A stretch of 64,000 nucleotides of DNA from a bacterium HR21 (GCA_002898295.1 BEHX01000002.1:1-64000), one strand, 5' to 3'. Shown: positions 1 through 8,905, numbered from the stretch's first letter. The notes: generated by a model not told the origin, from the sequence alone. A program made the numbers and translations.

Positions 1-94
1 GCCGACGCACGGCTTCCAACCCCTCCAGTACGCGAATGCTCTCCTCTGTATAGCCATCCGACTCCGGTCGGTTCTGCTGCAGCTCGGTGTCCAT
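1..94 (-). CDS. gyrB: DNA gyrase subunit B (or ParE), N-terminal fragment cut by window edge
   Basis: Only the first 31 codons are inside the window; the rest lies beyond the left edge. The ATG at 94 is preceded by an AGGAG ribosome site at about 5 bases. The translation contains YTEESIRVLEGLEAVRR, the conserved block that precedes the ATPase domain of the GyrB/ParE type IIA topoisomerase subunit, which uses ATP to drive strand passage by the GyrA-containing complex. GyrB rather than ParE is inferred from the DUF721 gene just upstream, a common neighbour of gyrB. The gene appears to be the last visible member of a minus-strand run that includes an ABC permease and a TonB receptor. The 63 bases before it show no obvious promoter. 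Confidence 0.8.
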   Translation of the reverse strand, partial: MDTELQQNRPESDGYTEESIRVLEGLEAVRR

Positions 95-157
95 CGCTCC
101 TGTAGTTGCTCCGTGAGACGGGTTTCCCTGACGCGGATAGAGACGTCCAGGAGTGCC

Positions 158-445
158 TTATCGGATAACGAGTTTGCGCACAAGCTCGTGTCCCAGGCGC
201 TCATTGAGCCGTCTCCGAAGCTCCTCACAGCGAAGCTGCAGTTCAAGACGCCAGGCCGGGACGCTAACCTCCACGATGAGCTCGCCTGCGGCGAAGTGCC
301 GGAGTGTGCTCACACGAGCTGCCGGCGTCCCCACAACCTCTGCCCACAGCTCGGGCAGACGTGCCAACAGCAGCGCTTCTTCGAGCCCAGACTCTTTCAG
401 GAAGTGCTGGAGCAGCGCTGACAGCCGTTGCGGTTCCCTCTCCAT
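158..445 (-). CDS. DUF721 / DciA-like protein
   Basis: A 95-residue protein matching the DUF721 (DciA-like) family in size, charge pattern and context. The N-terminal part is helical (LSALLQHFLKESGLEE). A W-x-E-V-VG motif (LWAEVVGTPAARVS) follows, then an L-x-V-x-V-xx-xxW strand pattern (ELIVEVSVPAWRLELQL), both typical of the family. DciA proteins in many bacteria help load the replicative DnaB helicase; whether this short form does so is inference. It starts 3 bases after the permease stop, with a GGTGAG ribosome site, and lies 63 bases before gyrB. The replication-related neighbour supports the assignment. Confidence 0.75.
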   Translation of the reverse strand: MEREPQRLSALLQHFLKESGLEEALLLARLPELWAEVVGTPAARVSTLRHFAAGELIVEVSVPAWRLELQLRCEELRRRLNERLGHELVRKLVIR

Positions 446-448
446 CGC

Positions 449-1528
449 TCACCGTTCGCCGAAAGCACCGAGCATCTGCAGACCGTGTGCGGCTCTCCGG
501 AGAAGCCCGGCTGTCATTGCCACAGTCAGGAGCTCCCCGGCGAGCATCCATCGACTGGCTTCCCCTTCCGTCCAGAACGCAGCGACCGGCACCCAGAGGG
601 GAAGTACCGTCAGAAGGAGAATGCCACCCTGCCCACCCCACGACGCCAGCACCGTCCCTGCAAACAAGAGGAAGAGCACAAGCGTGACCATGCCGTGCAG
701 CTGTGCCTCATTGCGTGCCCACACTGCCAGAGCAAGCCCGAGCGAGACCAGAAACGCATATCCCAGCACTCCAGGGATGAGCACCTCTGGAAGCGGCATC
801 CTCGCAGCCGTCCAGCCCAGAAGCCCGAGAAGGAGGAGCTGCAAGATTCCCTGCACGACCACACTGAGGAATTTCCCCAGCACCAGCTCCCAAGCACTGA
901 CAATGCTCAGCAAGAATTCCGCCACCCGACTCAGGTGCTCTTCCGTGGCAATGCGCGCTGACCAGACAAACGCTGTCCCCAGCACGAGCATCCCGAGCAC
1001 GGCAATCGTCTGCCGCAGTAGGCGCTCGCGCGAAAGCTCGCTCACAATCCAGTGCTCCCGGAACACCACCGTCTGCCCCTCCGGCAGGGCGCGGTGCCAG
1101 AGAACCGCGCCCCGGAACTCGCCCTCCAGCCGCTGTAAGAGCTCCCGGATCCCTGCAGCAGAGGATGTCCGCGCCCAGAGCTGCACAGAGATACCGGCTG
1201 TCTCAGGCTGAAGCCACAGCAGAGCTCGCCATTCTCCGGTCCGCACACGTTCAAGCAAGCGGGATAGCGCCACAGTATCCTCGGGCATCAGCGGATAGAG
1301 CATCCCGTGCCCACTCTCTGCCAAGAGGTGCTGGAGCCGGCGCAACCACTGCCCCGTTCCATCCCAGACAGCGACGATCGCAGAAGCCCGGCTCTGGTCT
1401 TCCCGTGGAATTCCCCACACAATGGCAGCACCGACCAACAGCGGCAGCCAGAGGCTCAGGACAAAGCTCCATTGCCGCCACTGCTGTTTCCACTCCCAGA
1501 GGCTTATCCGCAGCAGGCGCGCCAGCAT
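449..1528 (-). CDS. ABC-2 type transporter permease
   Basis: A 359-residue membrane protein with the layout of ABC-2 family permeases. There is one N-terminal membrane segment (about residues 20-40). A soluble extracytoplasmic region of about 135 residues follows. A C-terminal block of five or six hydrophobic segments starts near residue 178 and includes the long stretches around LGMLVLGTAFVWSA and GILQLLLLGLLGWTA. Such permeases work with a cytoplasmic ATPase. No ATPase gene is visible here, so the partner must lie elsewhere and the substrate is unknown. It sits 3 bases after the TonB receptor and 3 bases before the DUF721 gene, so it is very probably co-transcribed with both. NatB- or gliding-type (GldF-like) exporters share this layout, but I cannot choose between them. 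Confidence 0.7.
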   Translation of the reverse strand: MLARLLRISLWEWKQQWRQWSFVLSLWLPLLVGAAIVWGIPREDQSRASAIVAVWDGTGQWLRRLQHLLAESGHGMLYPLMPEDTVALSRLLERVRTGEWRALLWLQPETAGISVQLWARTSSAAGIRELLQRLEGEFRGAVLWHRALPEGQTVVFREHWIVSELSRERLLRQTIAVLGMLVLGTAFVWSARIATEEHLSRVAEFLLSIVSAWELVLGKFLSVVVQGILQLLLLGLLGWTAARMPLPEVLIPGVLGYAFLVSLGLALAVWARNEAQLHGMVTLVLFLLFAGTVLASWGGQGGILLLTVLPLWVPVAAFWTEGEASRWMLAGELLTVAMTAGLLRRAAHGLQMLGAFGER

Positions 1529-1531
1529 CGC

Positions 1532-3781
1532 TCACCATGCGCCCGAAAGTTGCAGGAGCAATTGCCGTGGTGCAGCAACCGTACCCGGCACCTCGGTGTA
1601 GTAGTAGTCGAGTGCATTGCGGAGGCTCAGCGTCAGCGTCCCCGGTACACTGACCAAGCGCTGTCCCAGAAGCGTCAGACGCACATCCAGGACGTGTATC
1701 GGCACCCGCACGTCTGCATTCCGAATAAACCCGAGATTGACCAGCTCTTCATCCACCCGCTCCACCCGGCTCTGGTAGCGGTACTCCAGCTGCAGCTCCG
1801 CCCATGGCAGCACAAGCGTCCAGCGGGTTGAGAGCTGGCGCCGGGAGCGGTAGCGCAGCCAATCATTGCGGGTCAGATCACGCGGCTCCAGCAGCGTCAG
1901 CCCACCATCCCAGCCCAGAATCCCCGCAGGCGCCCAGGACGTGACCGGTCCCAACCAGGTTCCCAGCGTGAACTCCAGCCCTTGGACACGAGCCCGCGTG
2001 ATGTTGACAAACTGGATAGCGATTGCCTCATTGACCCGGCGGAATTGCGGCTCGATGAAGCCGTAGAAGTCCGAGCGGAAGAATGCAAGATCCGCAAACA
2101 GCGGGAAGCGCCAGCCACCCAGGGATAGCCACGCTGTGTCCATGACCCCGAGCTCGGCACTCCAGCCCCGCTCGGGCTGCAAGTCAGGGTTTGCCTGCAC
2201 GGTAAAGCCGGCTGCCCGCACCGTGGCAAATCGTTCGGCAACGGTGGGAGCACGGAAGGCACGCCCGAGATTTGCCCGAAACTGCGGACCAAACCAGCTG
2301 GCATAGGTCAGCCCCAGCCGCGGGCTGACCTCAACGCGCCGCGGTACACCTTCGGTCCGTTCCCAGTCAAGGCGGATGCCGACAGTAAGCCCTACCGGGC
2401 GCACCGCTCCAAGCTCAAGCTGCCCGTAGAGTGCCCCAATGACCTGCTGACGCCTGCCGTAGAGGATGGAGTTAACCAGATTGGCAAGTGCGTGGACGCC
2501 ACCGGTGACGACCACAGACGAGCGCAGCTGCCAGTTCCCCTGCCATTCGGCGGAAAGCGAGGTAGCCTTCGACTGCGGCAGGGAGTCCGTATTCCCCGCG
2601 GGGTCTCGGTTCTCAAAGTCCGTCCGATAGAGTCCAAGCCGAAGCACACTGCTGTGCACAGCGCTCCAGAGTTGCTGCCACTGGAGCGCGAAGAGTTCTT
2701 TCCGGGAACGCACACGCTGGGCACTGTCAGGATTGCCAGGCCAGAGGGCTTGACGGAGACTCTTCCAGTAAATCCAATTGCCCCGATCGTCATCGGTGTA
2801 GTTCCCAAGGAAGGTAAGCACGGTACGGCTCGACAGCGTCCAGCGTGCCTTGCCGAAGAGGTACCACCGCCGGGAATCCCCAGCCGAGCGGTAGCCGCCA
2901 TCGGAGACTGCCCCGGCACCGAGCATAACCCCGACCGGTCCCAGGCGCCGCGCATAGCTGAAGTCACCTCCGCCCATCCCTCGCTGTCCGATATCCCACT
3001 GGGCAAAGCGCGGACGGGCGTAAAGCCCACCGTAGAGCCGAAAACGATACTGCCCTTCCTCCGGAGGCTCACGTGTCAAGACATTGACCACCCCACCGAG
3101 AGCTGCCGTACCATACAGCGCTGAGGCTGCCCCTTTGAGGACCTCGACACGCTCGATGGAGAATAGCGGCAGAGCATCGTACTTCATCTCCCCGCCATCA
3201 CCCGAGAGCAGTGGGATGCCATCCAGCAAGAGCAACGTCCGGGAGCCCACCCCAAAGGCAAAGCCAGACGACCCGCGAATGCTGACCTGGTCCCGATTGA
3301 CTGCGACGCCGGGTAGAGTCCGCAGCACCTCATCGAGGCGGTTGAAGCTGCGCTCTTGGATCTGCCGGGCTTCCACAACAGTGATGCTCACCGGTGCCTC
3401 CTGCATACTCTGTGCCCGCTTCGCTGCGGTAACCACAACCTCACCGAACCCGACGGGCTGCGGCTCCAAAGCGATGGTCAGCCGGAGTGTATCACCAGCG
3501 GTCAGGTGAATCCTCTGCCGGAAGTGCCGGTATCCCACCAGAGAGACCCTGAGCAGATGCTCTCCCGGGGGAACTCCCCGGATGCGAAAGGAGCCTGACT
3601 GAGCACTCACAGCCCCAAGGAGCGTTCCCTCAATCCGCACTGTTGCCCCGCTGAGAGGCTCCCCGGTTGGGGCTTCGACAACTCTGCCCTCAAGCACTGC
3701 CGATGCTTGTGCTCGAAGCAGCCCGGATGATCCCACCGCGGCACAAACTCCAAGCACGACAATCCGTAAAGCAGGCAGCAT
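1532..3781 (-). CDS. TonB-dependent outer-membrane receptor with carboxypeptidase-regulatory-like N-domain
   Basis: A 749-residue outer-membrane receptor that imports a scarce ligand using TonB energy. A signal peptide ending near LLRAQA is followed by a carboxypeptidase-regulatory-like beta-sandwich (residues about 28-110; LEGRVVEAPTGEPLSGATV). The plug domain follows (about 115-235; EVLRTLPGVAVNRDQVSIRG, LLLLDGIPLLSG, IERVEVLKGAASALYGTAAL). The remaining 500 residues are the 22-strand barrel, ending with a terminal strand QLLLQLSGAW that closes in an aromatic residue. No STN domain is seen, so it is unlikely to signal to an anti-sigma factor. It lies 2 bases after a lipoprotein gene and 3 before an ABC permease, which suggests one envelope operon. 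The ligand cannot be told from sequence; vitamin B12, siderophore or metal complexes are possible. Confidence 0.93.
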   Translation of the reverse strand: MLPALRIVVLGVCAAVGSSGLLRAQASAVLEGRVVEAPTGEPLSGATVRIEGTLLGAVSAQSGSFRIRGVPPGEHLLRVSLVGYRHFRQRIHLTAGDTLRLTIALEPQPVGFGEVVVTAAKRAQSMQEAPVSITVVEARQIQERSFNRLDEVLRTLPGVAVNRDQVSIRGSSGFAFGVGSRTLLLLDGIPLLSGDGGEMKYDALPLFSIERVEVLKGAASALYGTAALGGVVNVLTREPPEEGQYRFRLYGGLYARPRFAQWDIGQRGMGGGDFSYARRLGPVGVMLGAGAVSDGGYRSAGDSRRWYLFGKARWTLSSRTVLTFLGNYTDDDRGNWIYWKSLRQALWPGNPDSAQRVRSRKELFALQWQQLWSAVHSSVLRLGLYRTDFENRDPAGNTDSLPQSKATSLSAEWQGNWQLRSSVVVTGGVHALANLVNSILYGRRQQVIGALYGQLELGAVRPVGLTVGIRLDWERTEGVPRRVEVSPRLGLTYASWFGPQFRANLGRAFRAPTVAERFATVRAAGFTVQANPDLQPERGWSAELGVMDTAWLSLGGWRFPLFADLAFFRSDFYGFIEPQFRRVNEAIAIQFVNITRARVQGLEFTLGTWLGPVTSWAPAGILGWDGGLTLLEPRDLTRNDWLRYRSRRQLSTRWTLVLPWAELQLEYRYQSRVERVDEELVNLGFIRNADVRVPIHVLDVRLTLLGQRLVSVPGTLTLSLRNALDYYYTEVPGTVAAPRQLLLQLSGAW

Positions 3782-3783
3782 CG

Positions 3784-4275
3784 TCAGGGAAACGGCTGTG
3801 GAGGCAAGCGCTCGAAATCAACCTGGATGTTCACGTTCGGATATACCCCGCCAGGCTCGACCCAGAGACTATCCGGACGATAGGACACGGTGTCCCGCGT
3901 GTAGACACCGATCACCCGCCAGTGGCGGAAGATGTCCGGACCGTACTGCTGGGCAACGATGATGTAGCGGAATACCATCGGTGGCTGAGGGACGGTGATC
4001 TCGTACGAGGCACGCTCCACAGACGGCGCTGCCGGCAGGCGTTCGGAGAACAGCGCTCGCCCGCCGAGCACTTCCTCCAGCACATTGGTCGGTGGGTAAA
4101 CCTGGAAGGCAACGACACGGAGATCGAGCAAGCTATCCGGTGGGGGCCAGGGTCCACGGAACCAGACCGTTCCGGAAATCTTCGCTTCTACCGGCACCAT
4201 CGCCGGGTCTAATCCGCCGGTGCAGCCGCAGAGTCCAAGCGCCAGGAGCGCCCCAGCACAACCCTTCCCCCACAT
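3784..4275 (-). CDS. small lipoprotein, unknown function
   Basis: A 163-residue protein with a lipoprotein signal peptide: hydrophobic segment LLALGLCGC with the acylated cysteine at about residue 18. The mature part contains a predicted beta-sandwich (KISGTVWFRGPWPPPDSLLD, then alternating strands to residue 155). It resembles small envelope lipoproteins with carbohydrate-binding-like or transthyretin-like folds, but I recognise no named family. The TonB receptor starts 2 bases after its stop, so the two are almost certainly co-expressed and may act on the same ligand. A promoter-like TATTTTCG lies 29 bases upstream, inside the end of the kinase gene. Function is unknown. Confidence 0.7.
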   Translation of the reverse strand: MWGKGCAGALLALGLCGCTGGLDPAMVPVEAKISGTVWFRGPWPPPDSLLDLRVVAFQVYPPTNVLEEVLGGRALFSERLPAAPSVERASYEITVPQPPMVFRYIIVAQQYGPDIFRHWRVIGVYTRDTVSYRPDSLWVEPGGVYPNVNIQVDFERLPPQPFP

Positions 4276-4297
4276 TGCTTTCCCGGATAGGACAGCG

Positions 4298-6085
4298 CTA
4301 TGGCGAAAATACGGGCTTTGACAGTCCCAGCCCCGGGGTGATCAAGCCCAACTCAACGGCACGGCGGAGGTCTATCTGCAGCGGGAGTATTACCTCCACT
4401 CGTGTCCCTGCCGGAGAGCCCACCGGAGAGTGTTTATCCACGATACGCACCTGGAATCCTCCGCCCAGCTGGTGGCTGAGTAGCCGCAGCCGCTCCTGCG
4501 TCAGGCGCAAGCCCATGCCCGCGGATTTCCCAGTTTCCCCCCGTCCTACCCCGTCATCCTCGATGGCGCACAGGACACATTCCGGGCAGGACTCAACTCG
4601 AATGGCGACGTTCCCGCACCCTCCACGCGGTGCCAAGCCGTGCTTGAGGGCATTCTCAACCAGCGGCTGCAGCAACAGCGAGGGACACCACACCTCCTCA
4701 GGCTCTACCTCAGGGGTAACCTCTACCGCGTACGCGAATGCCTTCTGCCACCGCAGATGCTCCAGACGCAAGTACAGCTCTACCGTCTCCAGCTCTGCCT
4801 GCAAGGGAACAAGCCCCTGCTGGGAATTATCCAGAATACGGCGGGTAAGCGCGGCAAAGAGCTGCACAAACTGCTGGGCAGCTTCCAGTTCCTGCCGGAG
4901 AAGGAGGCTCTGGAGAGACATCAAGGCGTTGAAGAGGAAGTGCGGATTCATCTGGGCTTGGAGTGCCCGGTACTGCCACTCGACGAGCTGCCGGCGGAGC
5001 TCTTCCTGTTCCCGGCGGGAGCGTTCCAGCTCGTAGCGTGTCTGCACCTGTGTCAATGCTTGCTGCGTGCGTTCATCGAGGAGCTGCTCCAGGAGCGTGA
5101 TCGTCTGCCGCGCAAAGTGGAGGGCTCCGCTGATATCCTCTTCCGCCTGGCACAGGAGTGAAAACCACCGAGAGACTTCCAGCTGGAGAGCCGCTTCGTG
5201 GAGCTCTTCGGCAATAGAGAGTGCCTCACGCAGCACCTGGCGAGCGCGCTCGAGCTGCCCTTGGCGGTAGTAGAGCTCGCCCAAGTTTGTCAGGACGTAC
5301 CCCATACCGCGTCGATCGCCGACGCGACGGCGCAGCTCCAGCGATTGCCCATAGGCACGCTCTGCCTCCTCCTGGGCGCCCATCCGGGCATAGAGGTACC
5401 CCAACGTCGCATACGAGATTGCCAGCCCGTAGGTATCACCCTGCTGCTCTTTGAGGCGGGTGCTTGCCTGCTGGTAGTGCAGGGCGCGGGCAAATTCCCC
5501 GCGGGTTGCCAGAAGGAGTGCAGCGTTATTATATGCCCGAGCTAATGACTGGAGTGCCCCCTGCCGTTCTGCTTCGGCAATGACTTGCTCGAAGGTTTGC
5601 AGTGCCTGCTCGTGCCGCCCCAGCTCAGCAAGGACGATGCCCAGATTCTGGAGTGCTTTCAAGTACAGTGCCGGGAATTCACTGACTCCGCTCTCCAGTG
5701 CTTGCTGGAGCCATTCAAGCGCGCGAGCATGGTCGCCAACAGCATGGTAGGCGAGCGCCCCATTGACGAGGGCTGCGAGTGCCTTTTCCCGCTGTCCAAG
5801 CTGAGTGAAGAGCTCATGCGCTTGAGAGAACCACTGTTGGGCTTCCCCGTAGCGCCCCGCAAAGAGTGTTCCAATCCCAAGGAGACGACACGCTTCGGCC
5901 AAACCAGCATGGTAGCCACCCTGAAACGCCCGCTCGTACGCTCGCAGAGCGAAGTCGAGAGTCCGCGCCGGCTCCTCCTGTGAGGCAGCTTCCGCCAGCT
6001 GGTTCAGGTAGTCAACCGCTTCCTGCGCTGAAAGCTGCGCCAGACGCTGTTCTAGCTCGGTTTCTGTCGGGAAGACGCCTATCAT
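4298..6085 (-). CDS. soluble TPR-containing LytS-type sensor histidine kinase
   Basis: A 595-residue kinase of the His_kinase (LytS/YpdA) class. Residues about 30-330 form seven or eight tetratricopeptide repeats (for example LGTLFAGRYGEAQQWFSQA and LGELYYRQGQLERARQVL). A coiled coil follows (about 335-370), then the phosphoacceptor block with its histidine in MNPHFLFNALMSL. The ATP-binding lid has an N-box (LVENALKHGL) and G-boxes (DDGVGRGE, GMGL). There is no membrane segment, so it should sense a cytoplasmic signal or protein partner through the TPRs. It overlaps the upstream LytTR regulator by ATGA (4 bases), the classical arrangement of a cognate pair. The start at 6085 is fixed by that overlap. 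Confidence 0.93.
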   Translation of the reverse strand: MIGVFPTETELEQRLAQLSAQEAVDYLNQLAEAASQEEPARTLDFALRAYERAFQGGYHAGLAEACRLLGIGTLFAGRYGEAQQWFSQAHELFTQLGQREKALAALVNGALAYHAVGDHARALEWLQQALESGVSEFPALYLKALQNLGIVLAELGRHEQALQTFEQVIAEAERQGALQSLARAYNNAALLLATRGEFARALHYQQASTRLKEQQGDTYGLAISYATLGYLYARMGAQEEAERAYGQSLELRRRVGDRRGMGYVLTNLGELYYRQGQLERARQVLREALSIAEELHEAALQLEVSRWFSLLCQAEEDISGALHFARQTITLLEQLLDERTQQALTQVQTRYELERSRREQEELRRQLVEWQYRALQAQMNPHFLFNALMSLQSLLLRQELEAAQQFVQLFAALTRRILDNSQQGLVPLQAELETVELYLRLEHLRWQKAFAYAVEVTPEVEPEEVWCPSLLLQPLVENALKHGLAPRGGCGNVAIRVESCPECVLCAIEDDGVGRGETGKSAGMGLRLTQERLRLLSHQLGGGFQVRIVDKHSPVGSPAGTRVEVILPLQIDLRRAVELGLITPGLGLSKPVFSP

Positions 6086-6840
6086 GGACGCTGCCAGCCC
6101 TGAGTGAGGAATGCCAGCAAGGACGGGAAGCGCCGCCGCGAAACCGGCAGAGCATCGCCGGTAGTCAACAATACCATCCCTCCGCCGGCTTCCTCATCGC
6201 GCCGGATCTGCTTGACGTACTTCATATTGACCAGAAACGCCCGGTGGATGCGGAAGAACCCCGAGGGTGTCAGGAGCTCGTCCCAGTCCGCTAGAGGACG
6301 GGTGGTAAGCAGGCGCTCCGCCGTTGTGTAAATGCGGCTATAGCTCCCCTCGCTCTGGAGGTAGATGATGTCCCCCAGCGCCACAATCTGGTAGCCTTTC
6401 AGGATTGGCACCACCAGCCGTTGCTCGGCTTGGCTTGCCAAATTGCTCAGCAGGACTTCCAGGCGCTCTCTCTGCTGCTGGCGCTGCTGCCAGAGGCGCA
6501 TGACAGCCTCTCTGAGCTCGTCGGGATCGACAGGCTTGAGAAGGTAGTCCATTGCGCTCATCCGCAGCGCCTGGATCGCGTAGCGGTCGTAGGCGGTCAC
6601 GAAAATGACGGCGAAATCCCGTCGGGGCAGCGATTGCAGGAGCTGGAAGCCGCTTTCCCCGGGCATTTCGACATCGAGGAAGAGCACGTCTGGGCGAAGT
6701 TGCTGGAGCAGCAGGCGCGCCTGCGCTGCCGAATGTGCAGCCCCTTCTATCCGGAGAAGGTCACCGCACACCTGTTCCACCAGCACCCGAAGGGCTTCAA
6801 CAGCTGCCGGCTCGTCGTCCACTACCACCGCCCGAAGCAC
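6082..6840 (-). CDS. LytTR-family response regulator
   Basis: A transcriptional regulator paired with the TPR kinase. The receiver domain (residues 1-120) has the acidic pocket VVVDDEP, the phosphoacceptor Asp in DVLFLDVEMPGESG, the switch residues in IFVTAYDRYA and the conserved Lys in DYLLKPVDPDE. The C-terminal LytTR DNA-binding domain (about 150-250) is recognised by IVALGDIIYLQSEGSYSRIY and GFFRIHRAFLVNMKYV. I chose the GTG at 6840 because it follows a GGGGAG ribosome site at 9 bases and puts the receiver at the N-terminus (252 aa). In-frame ATGs at 6897 and 6954 would add unrelated residues. The gene follows sua5 with no promoter visible between them. Confidence 0.9.
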   Translation of the reverse strand: MLRAVVVDDEPAAVEALRVLVEQVCGDLLRIEGAAHSAAQARLLLQQLRPDVLFLDVEMPGESGFQLLQSLPRRDFAVIFVTAYDRYAIQALRMSAMDYLLKPVDPDELREAVMRLWQQRQQQRERLEVLLSNLASQAEQRLVVPILKGYQIVALGDIIYLQSEGSYSRIYTTAERLLTTRPLADWDELLTPSGFFRIHRAFLVNMKYVKQIRRDEEAGGGMVLLTTGDALPVSRRRFPSLLAFLTQGWQRP

Positions 6841-7045
6841 CGAAGCAGCTCCCCTGGTCCTCACCGACTGCTGCTTGACAAAGATACGCTGCTGCATCGG
6901 AATCCCAAGCACTGACTGCCATCCCTGCCCGCTTGTAGCTGTCCTTGCCGGCACTGGTTCCCATCACACTCCGGAATGGCGGGAAGGCGCACGGGAACAT
7001 GTCCGCCACACTGTTCCATTTCGGTTACACTGGGCACACACCGGC

Positions 7046-8032
7046 TCATGGTTGGGATTCCACCTCCTGCGCAGCAGCTTTCCGGAGACGGTCTGCCAGA
7101 GCCGGCTGTGAGCGAATTGCAGCCGTGTAGAGGACCAGCACGTGGGTACGCCCCTCGGTATCGCTGCGGCGGAATTCGGCATAGAGCGTCGCCGGCTGCA
7201 GCGGACGGATCGGGACAGGGAGAGCCAAGGGTGGAGCCTCTGCTGCTAACACCACAGGGTCTGCCGTCGGATGCTCCCGAAGCCAGTGCTGGAGCGCCTC
7301 CCAGGACGGCAGCAGCACAACCGCTGCTCGCGGCGCATAGTGGCGGTACTTCATGCCTGGGGATGGAACAGCGCCTTGTACCGGTCCACGCCAGTACTCT
7401 ACCGGCATTCCGAGCACCGCGCTGATCTCCTCTGCGGTGATCGCTCCTGGACGCAGAATACGCGGTGGCTGCGCGAGCACATCGAGAACAGTTGACTCCA
7501 GCCCGATTTCGCACCTTCCCCCATCGAGGACAGCAGCGATGCTCCCTGCCAGATCCTGCAGAACGTGCTCTGCACACGTCGGGCTTGGACGTCCCGAGCG
7601 ATTCGCCGAAGGAGCAGCAATGGGCTCGCCGACCAAGCCGAGGAGCTCCAGCGCCACAGGATGCCGGGGCATGCGGACAGCGACGGTATCCAGCCCAGCA
7701 GAAACCACGGCAGGGACCCGCGGATGCCGCCGCAGCACAACCGTCAGCGGTCCCGGGAAGAATCGCTCCGCCAGTCGCCAGAAGCCTTCAGGAATGGCAA
7801 CAGCAACCTGCTCAACGTCCGCCAGCACGCCAATGTGAACGATCAGCGGATTATCTACCGGACGCTCCTTGACGGCGAAGATGCGCTGCACACACGCCTC
7901 GCAGAACACCCGTGCTCCCAGCCCATAGACGGTTTCGGTCGGGAAGGCAACTAACTCCCCGGCACGCACGAGAGCAGCCGCGCGGACAAGCGCTGTAGCA
8001 TCACGGCGGGGGTCAAGGAGCAGCGTTCGCAC
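7046..8032 (-). CDS. sua5: Sua5-type threonylcarbamoyl-AMP synthase
   Basis: A 328-residue enzyme that makes threonylcarbamoyl-AMP from threonine, bicarbonate and ATP, the first step of the universal t6A37 tRNA modification. The YrdC domain fills residues 1-200, with the diagnostic AFPTETVYGLGA, the nucleotide-binding KERPVDNPLIVH, and SANRSGRPSPT. The extra Sua5 C-terminal domain (about 215-320; SPGMKYRHYAPRAAVVLL) marks the long Sua5 form rather than the short TsaC. The start is GTG at 8032, overlapping the end of the HAD gene by 20 bases, so the two are translationally linked. It is followed by the two-component pair. Confidence 0.95.
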   Translation of the reverse strand: MRTLLLDPRRDATALVRAAALVRAGELVAFPTETVYGLGARVFCEACVQRIFAVKERPVDNPLIVHIGVLADVEQVAVAIPEGFWRLAERFFPGPLTVVLRRHPRVPAVVSAGLDTVAVRMPRHPVALELLGLVGEPIAAPSANRSGRPSPTCAEHVLQDLAGSIAAVLDGGRCEIGLESTVLDVLAQPPRILRPGAITAEEISAVLGMPVEYWRGPVQGAVPSPGMKYRHYAPRAAVVLLPSWEALQHWLREHPTADPVVLAAEAPPLALPVPIRPLQPATLYAEFRRSDTEGRTHVLVLYTAAIRSQPALADRLRKAAAQEVESQP

Positions 8033-8774
8033 GGTCTGAATCCTGCAGCTGAGGAATCAAATCCGGGACCTCGCGCCAGCTATAGGCGATGCAGTCCGCC
8101 GAAGTGCGTTCCGGCGGCGGGAATTCACTCTCCGGATCCCCGAGGAAGAGAATCGCCTGCATCCCTAGCCGCTTCGCGCCACGGACATCTGTCTCTTCCA
8201 GGTCACCAATGTGGAGCGCTTCCTCAGGACGTGCCCGGAGTTCGTCCAACACCGTCAGATACGCTCGGGGATGCGGCTTGGCAACCCCGGTCTCGTCACT
8301 GAAGCTATACGCAGAGAAGAGTTCTGCCAGCCCATAGCGGCGAAGCAGCTCCCGCAAGACACAGCCGGGAGAAAATGCCGTGTCGGAAATGAGCGCAAGC
8401 CGATAGCGCTCCGCCAGCTGGGGCAAGATCTCCCGCACTGCCGGCAACAGCGGTGGCGGGACTGCAAGTACCCCTTCGGCAAGCTCTTCGGCAAGCTGCT
8501 CAATGAGACGTGGCTCTTCGGGCATACCCAGAGAACGCCAGACAACAGCTGCAAGCTCCCGCGGGACCGGCGTCCGATGCTGCCCACGCCACAGCGCATT
8601 GTAGTAGCGCCACGCCTCCCGGAATGCCATCGCAATCTCATCATCGGAGAGCTCCCTGCCCAGCCGCTCGGCATAGCGCCGAACACTCCGCTGCCGTTCC
8701 GCCTGGCGCTGTGTATTCCCAGCAGCCCCGACCAGGGTATTCCACAGGTCAACGGTAATGACCCGCACTGCCAT
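8013..8774 (-). CDS. HAD-superfamily hydrolase
   Basis: A 253-residue haloacid-dehalogenase-fold protein. Motif I is ITVDLWNTLVG: the nucleophile Asp is present, but the usual second acid is a Trp, as in dehalogenase-like members that carry an aromatic there. Motif II is LALISDTAF. Motif III/IV are in GVAKPHPRAYL and LHIGDLEETDVRGAKRLGM. A four-helix cap lies at residues about 15-85. The longer open frame up to 9041 is unlikely: its extra 89 residues are antisense to the secD leader and lack family similarity, and the ATG at 8774 begins exactly at the family's first strand. A promoter-like TATTTTTG lies 27 bases upstream. The substrate is unknown. Confidence 0.85.
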   Translation of the reverse strand: MAVRVITVDLWNTLVGAAGNTQRQAERQRSVRRYAERLGRELSDDEIAMAFREAWRYYNALWRGQHRTPVPRELAAVVWRSLGMPEEPRLIEQLAEELAEGVLAVPPPLLPAVREILPQLAERYRLALISDTAFSPGCVLRELLRRYGLAELFSAYSFSDETGVAKPHPRAYLTVLDELRARPEEALHIGDLEETDVRGAKRLGMQAILFLGDPESEFPPPERTSADCIAYSWREVPDLIPQLQDSDRANAAP

Positions 8775-8800
8775 TGCCGCCACAGCTACGCTGCGACGCA

Positions 8801-8808
8801 CAAAAATA
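8801..8808 (-). promoter_or_regulatory. putative Bacteroidota -7 promoter element for the HAD-sua5-two-component operon
   Basis: TATTTTTG on the minus strand, a full match to TAnnTTTG, 27 bases before the HAD start. The expected -33 TTG is not evident. Confidence 0.5.
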
Positions 8809-8856
8809 CCGAACCCGGGCTGCGTCTTCTCTGTCCAGAGCCGCGCTGGAAAGCCG

Positions 8857-8864
8857 TATTTTCG
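8857..8864 (+). promoter_or_regulatory. putative -7 promoter element for secD-secF-purA
   Basis: TATTTTCG, one mismatch from TAnnTTTG, 41 bases before the proposed secD start in the 131-base divergent gap. Confidence 0.4.
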
Positions 8865-8905
8865 CGCCGCTGTATCGGTTGTTCCACACCGGAAAGGGTC
8901 TTCCA

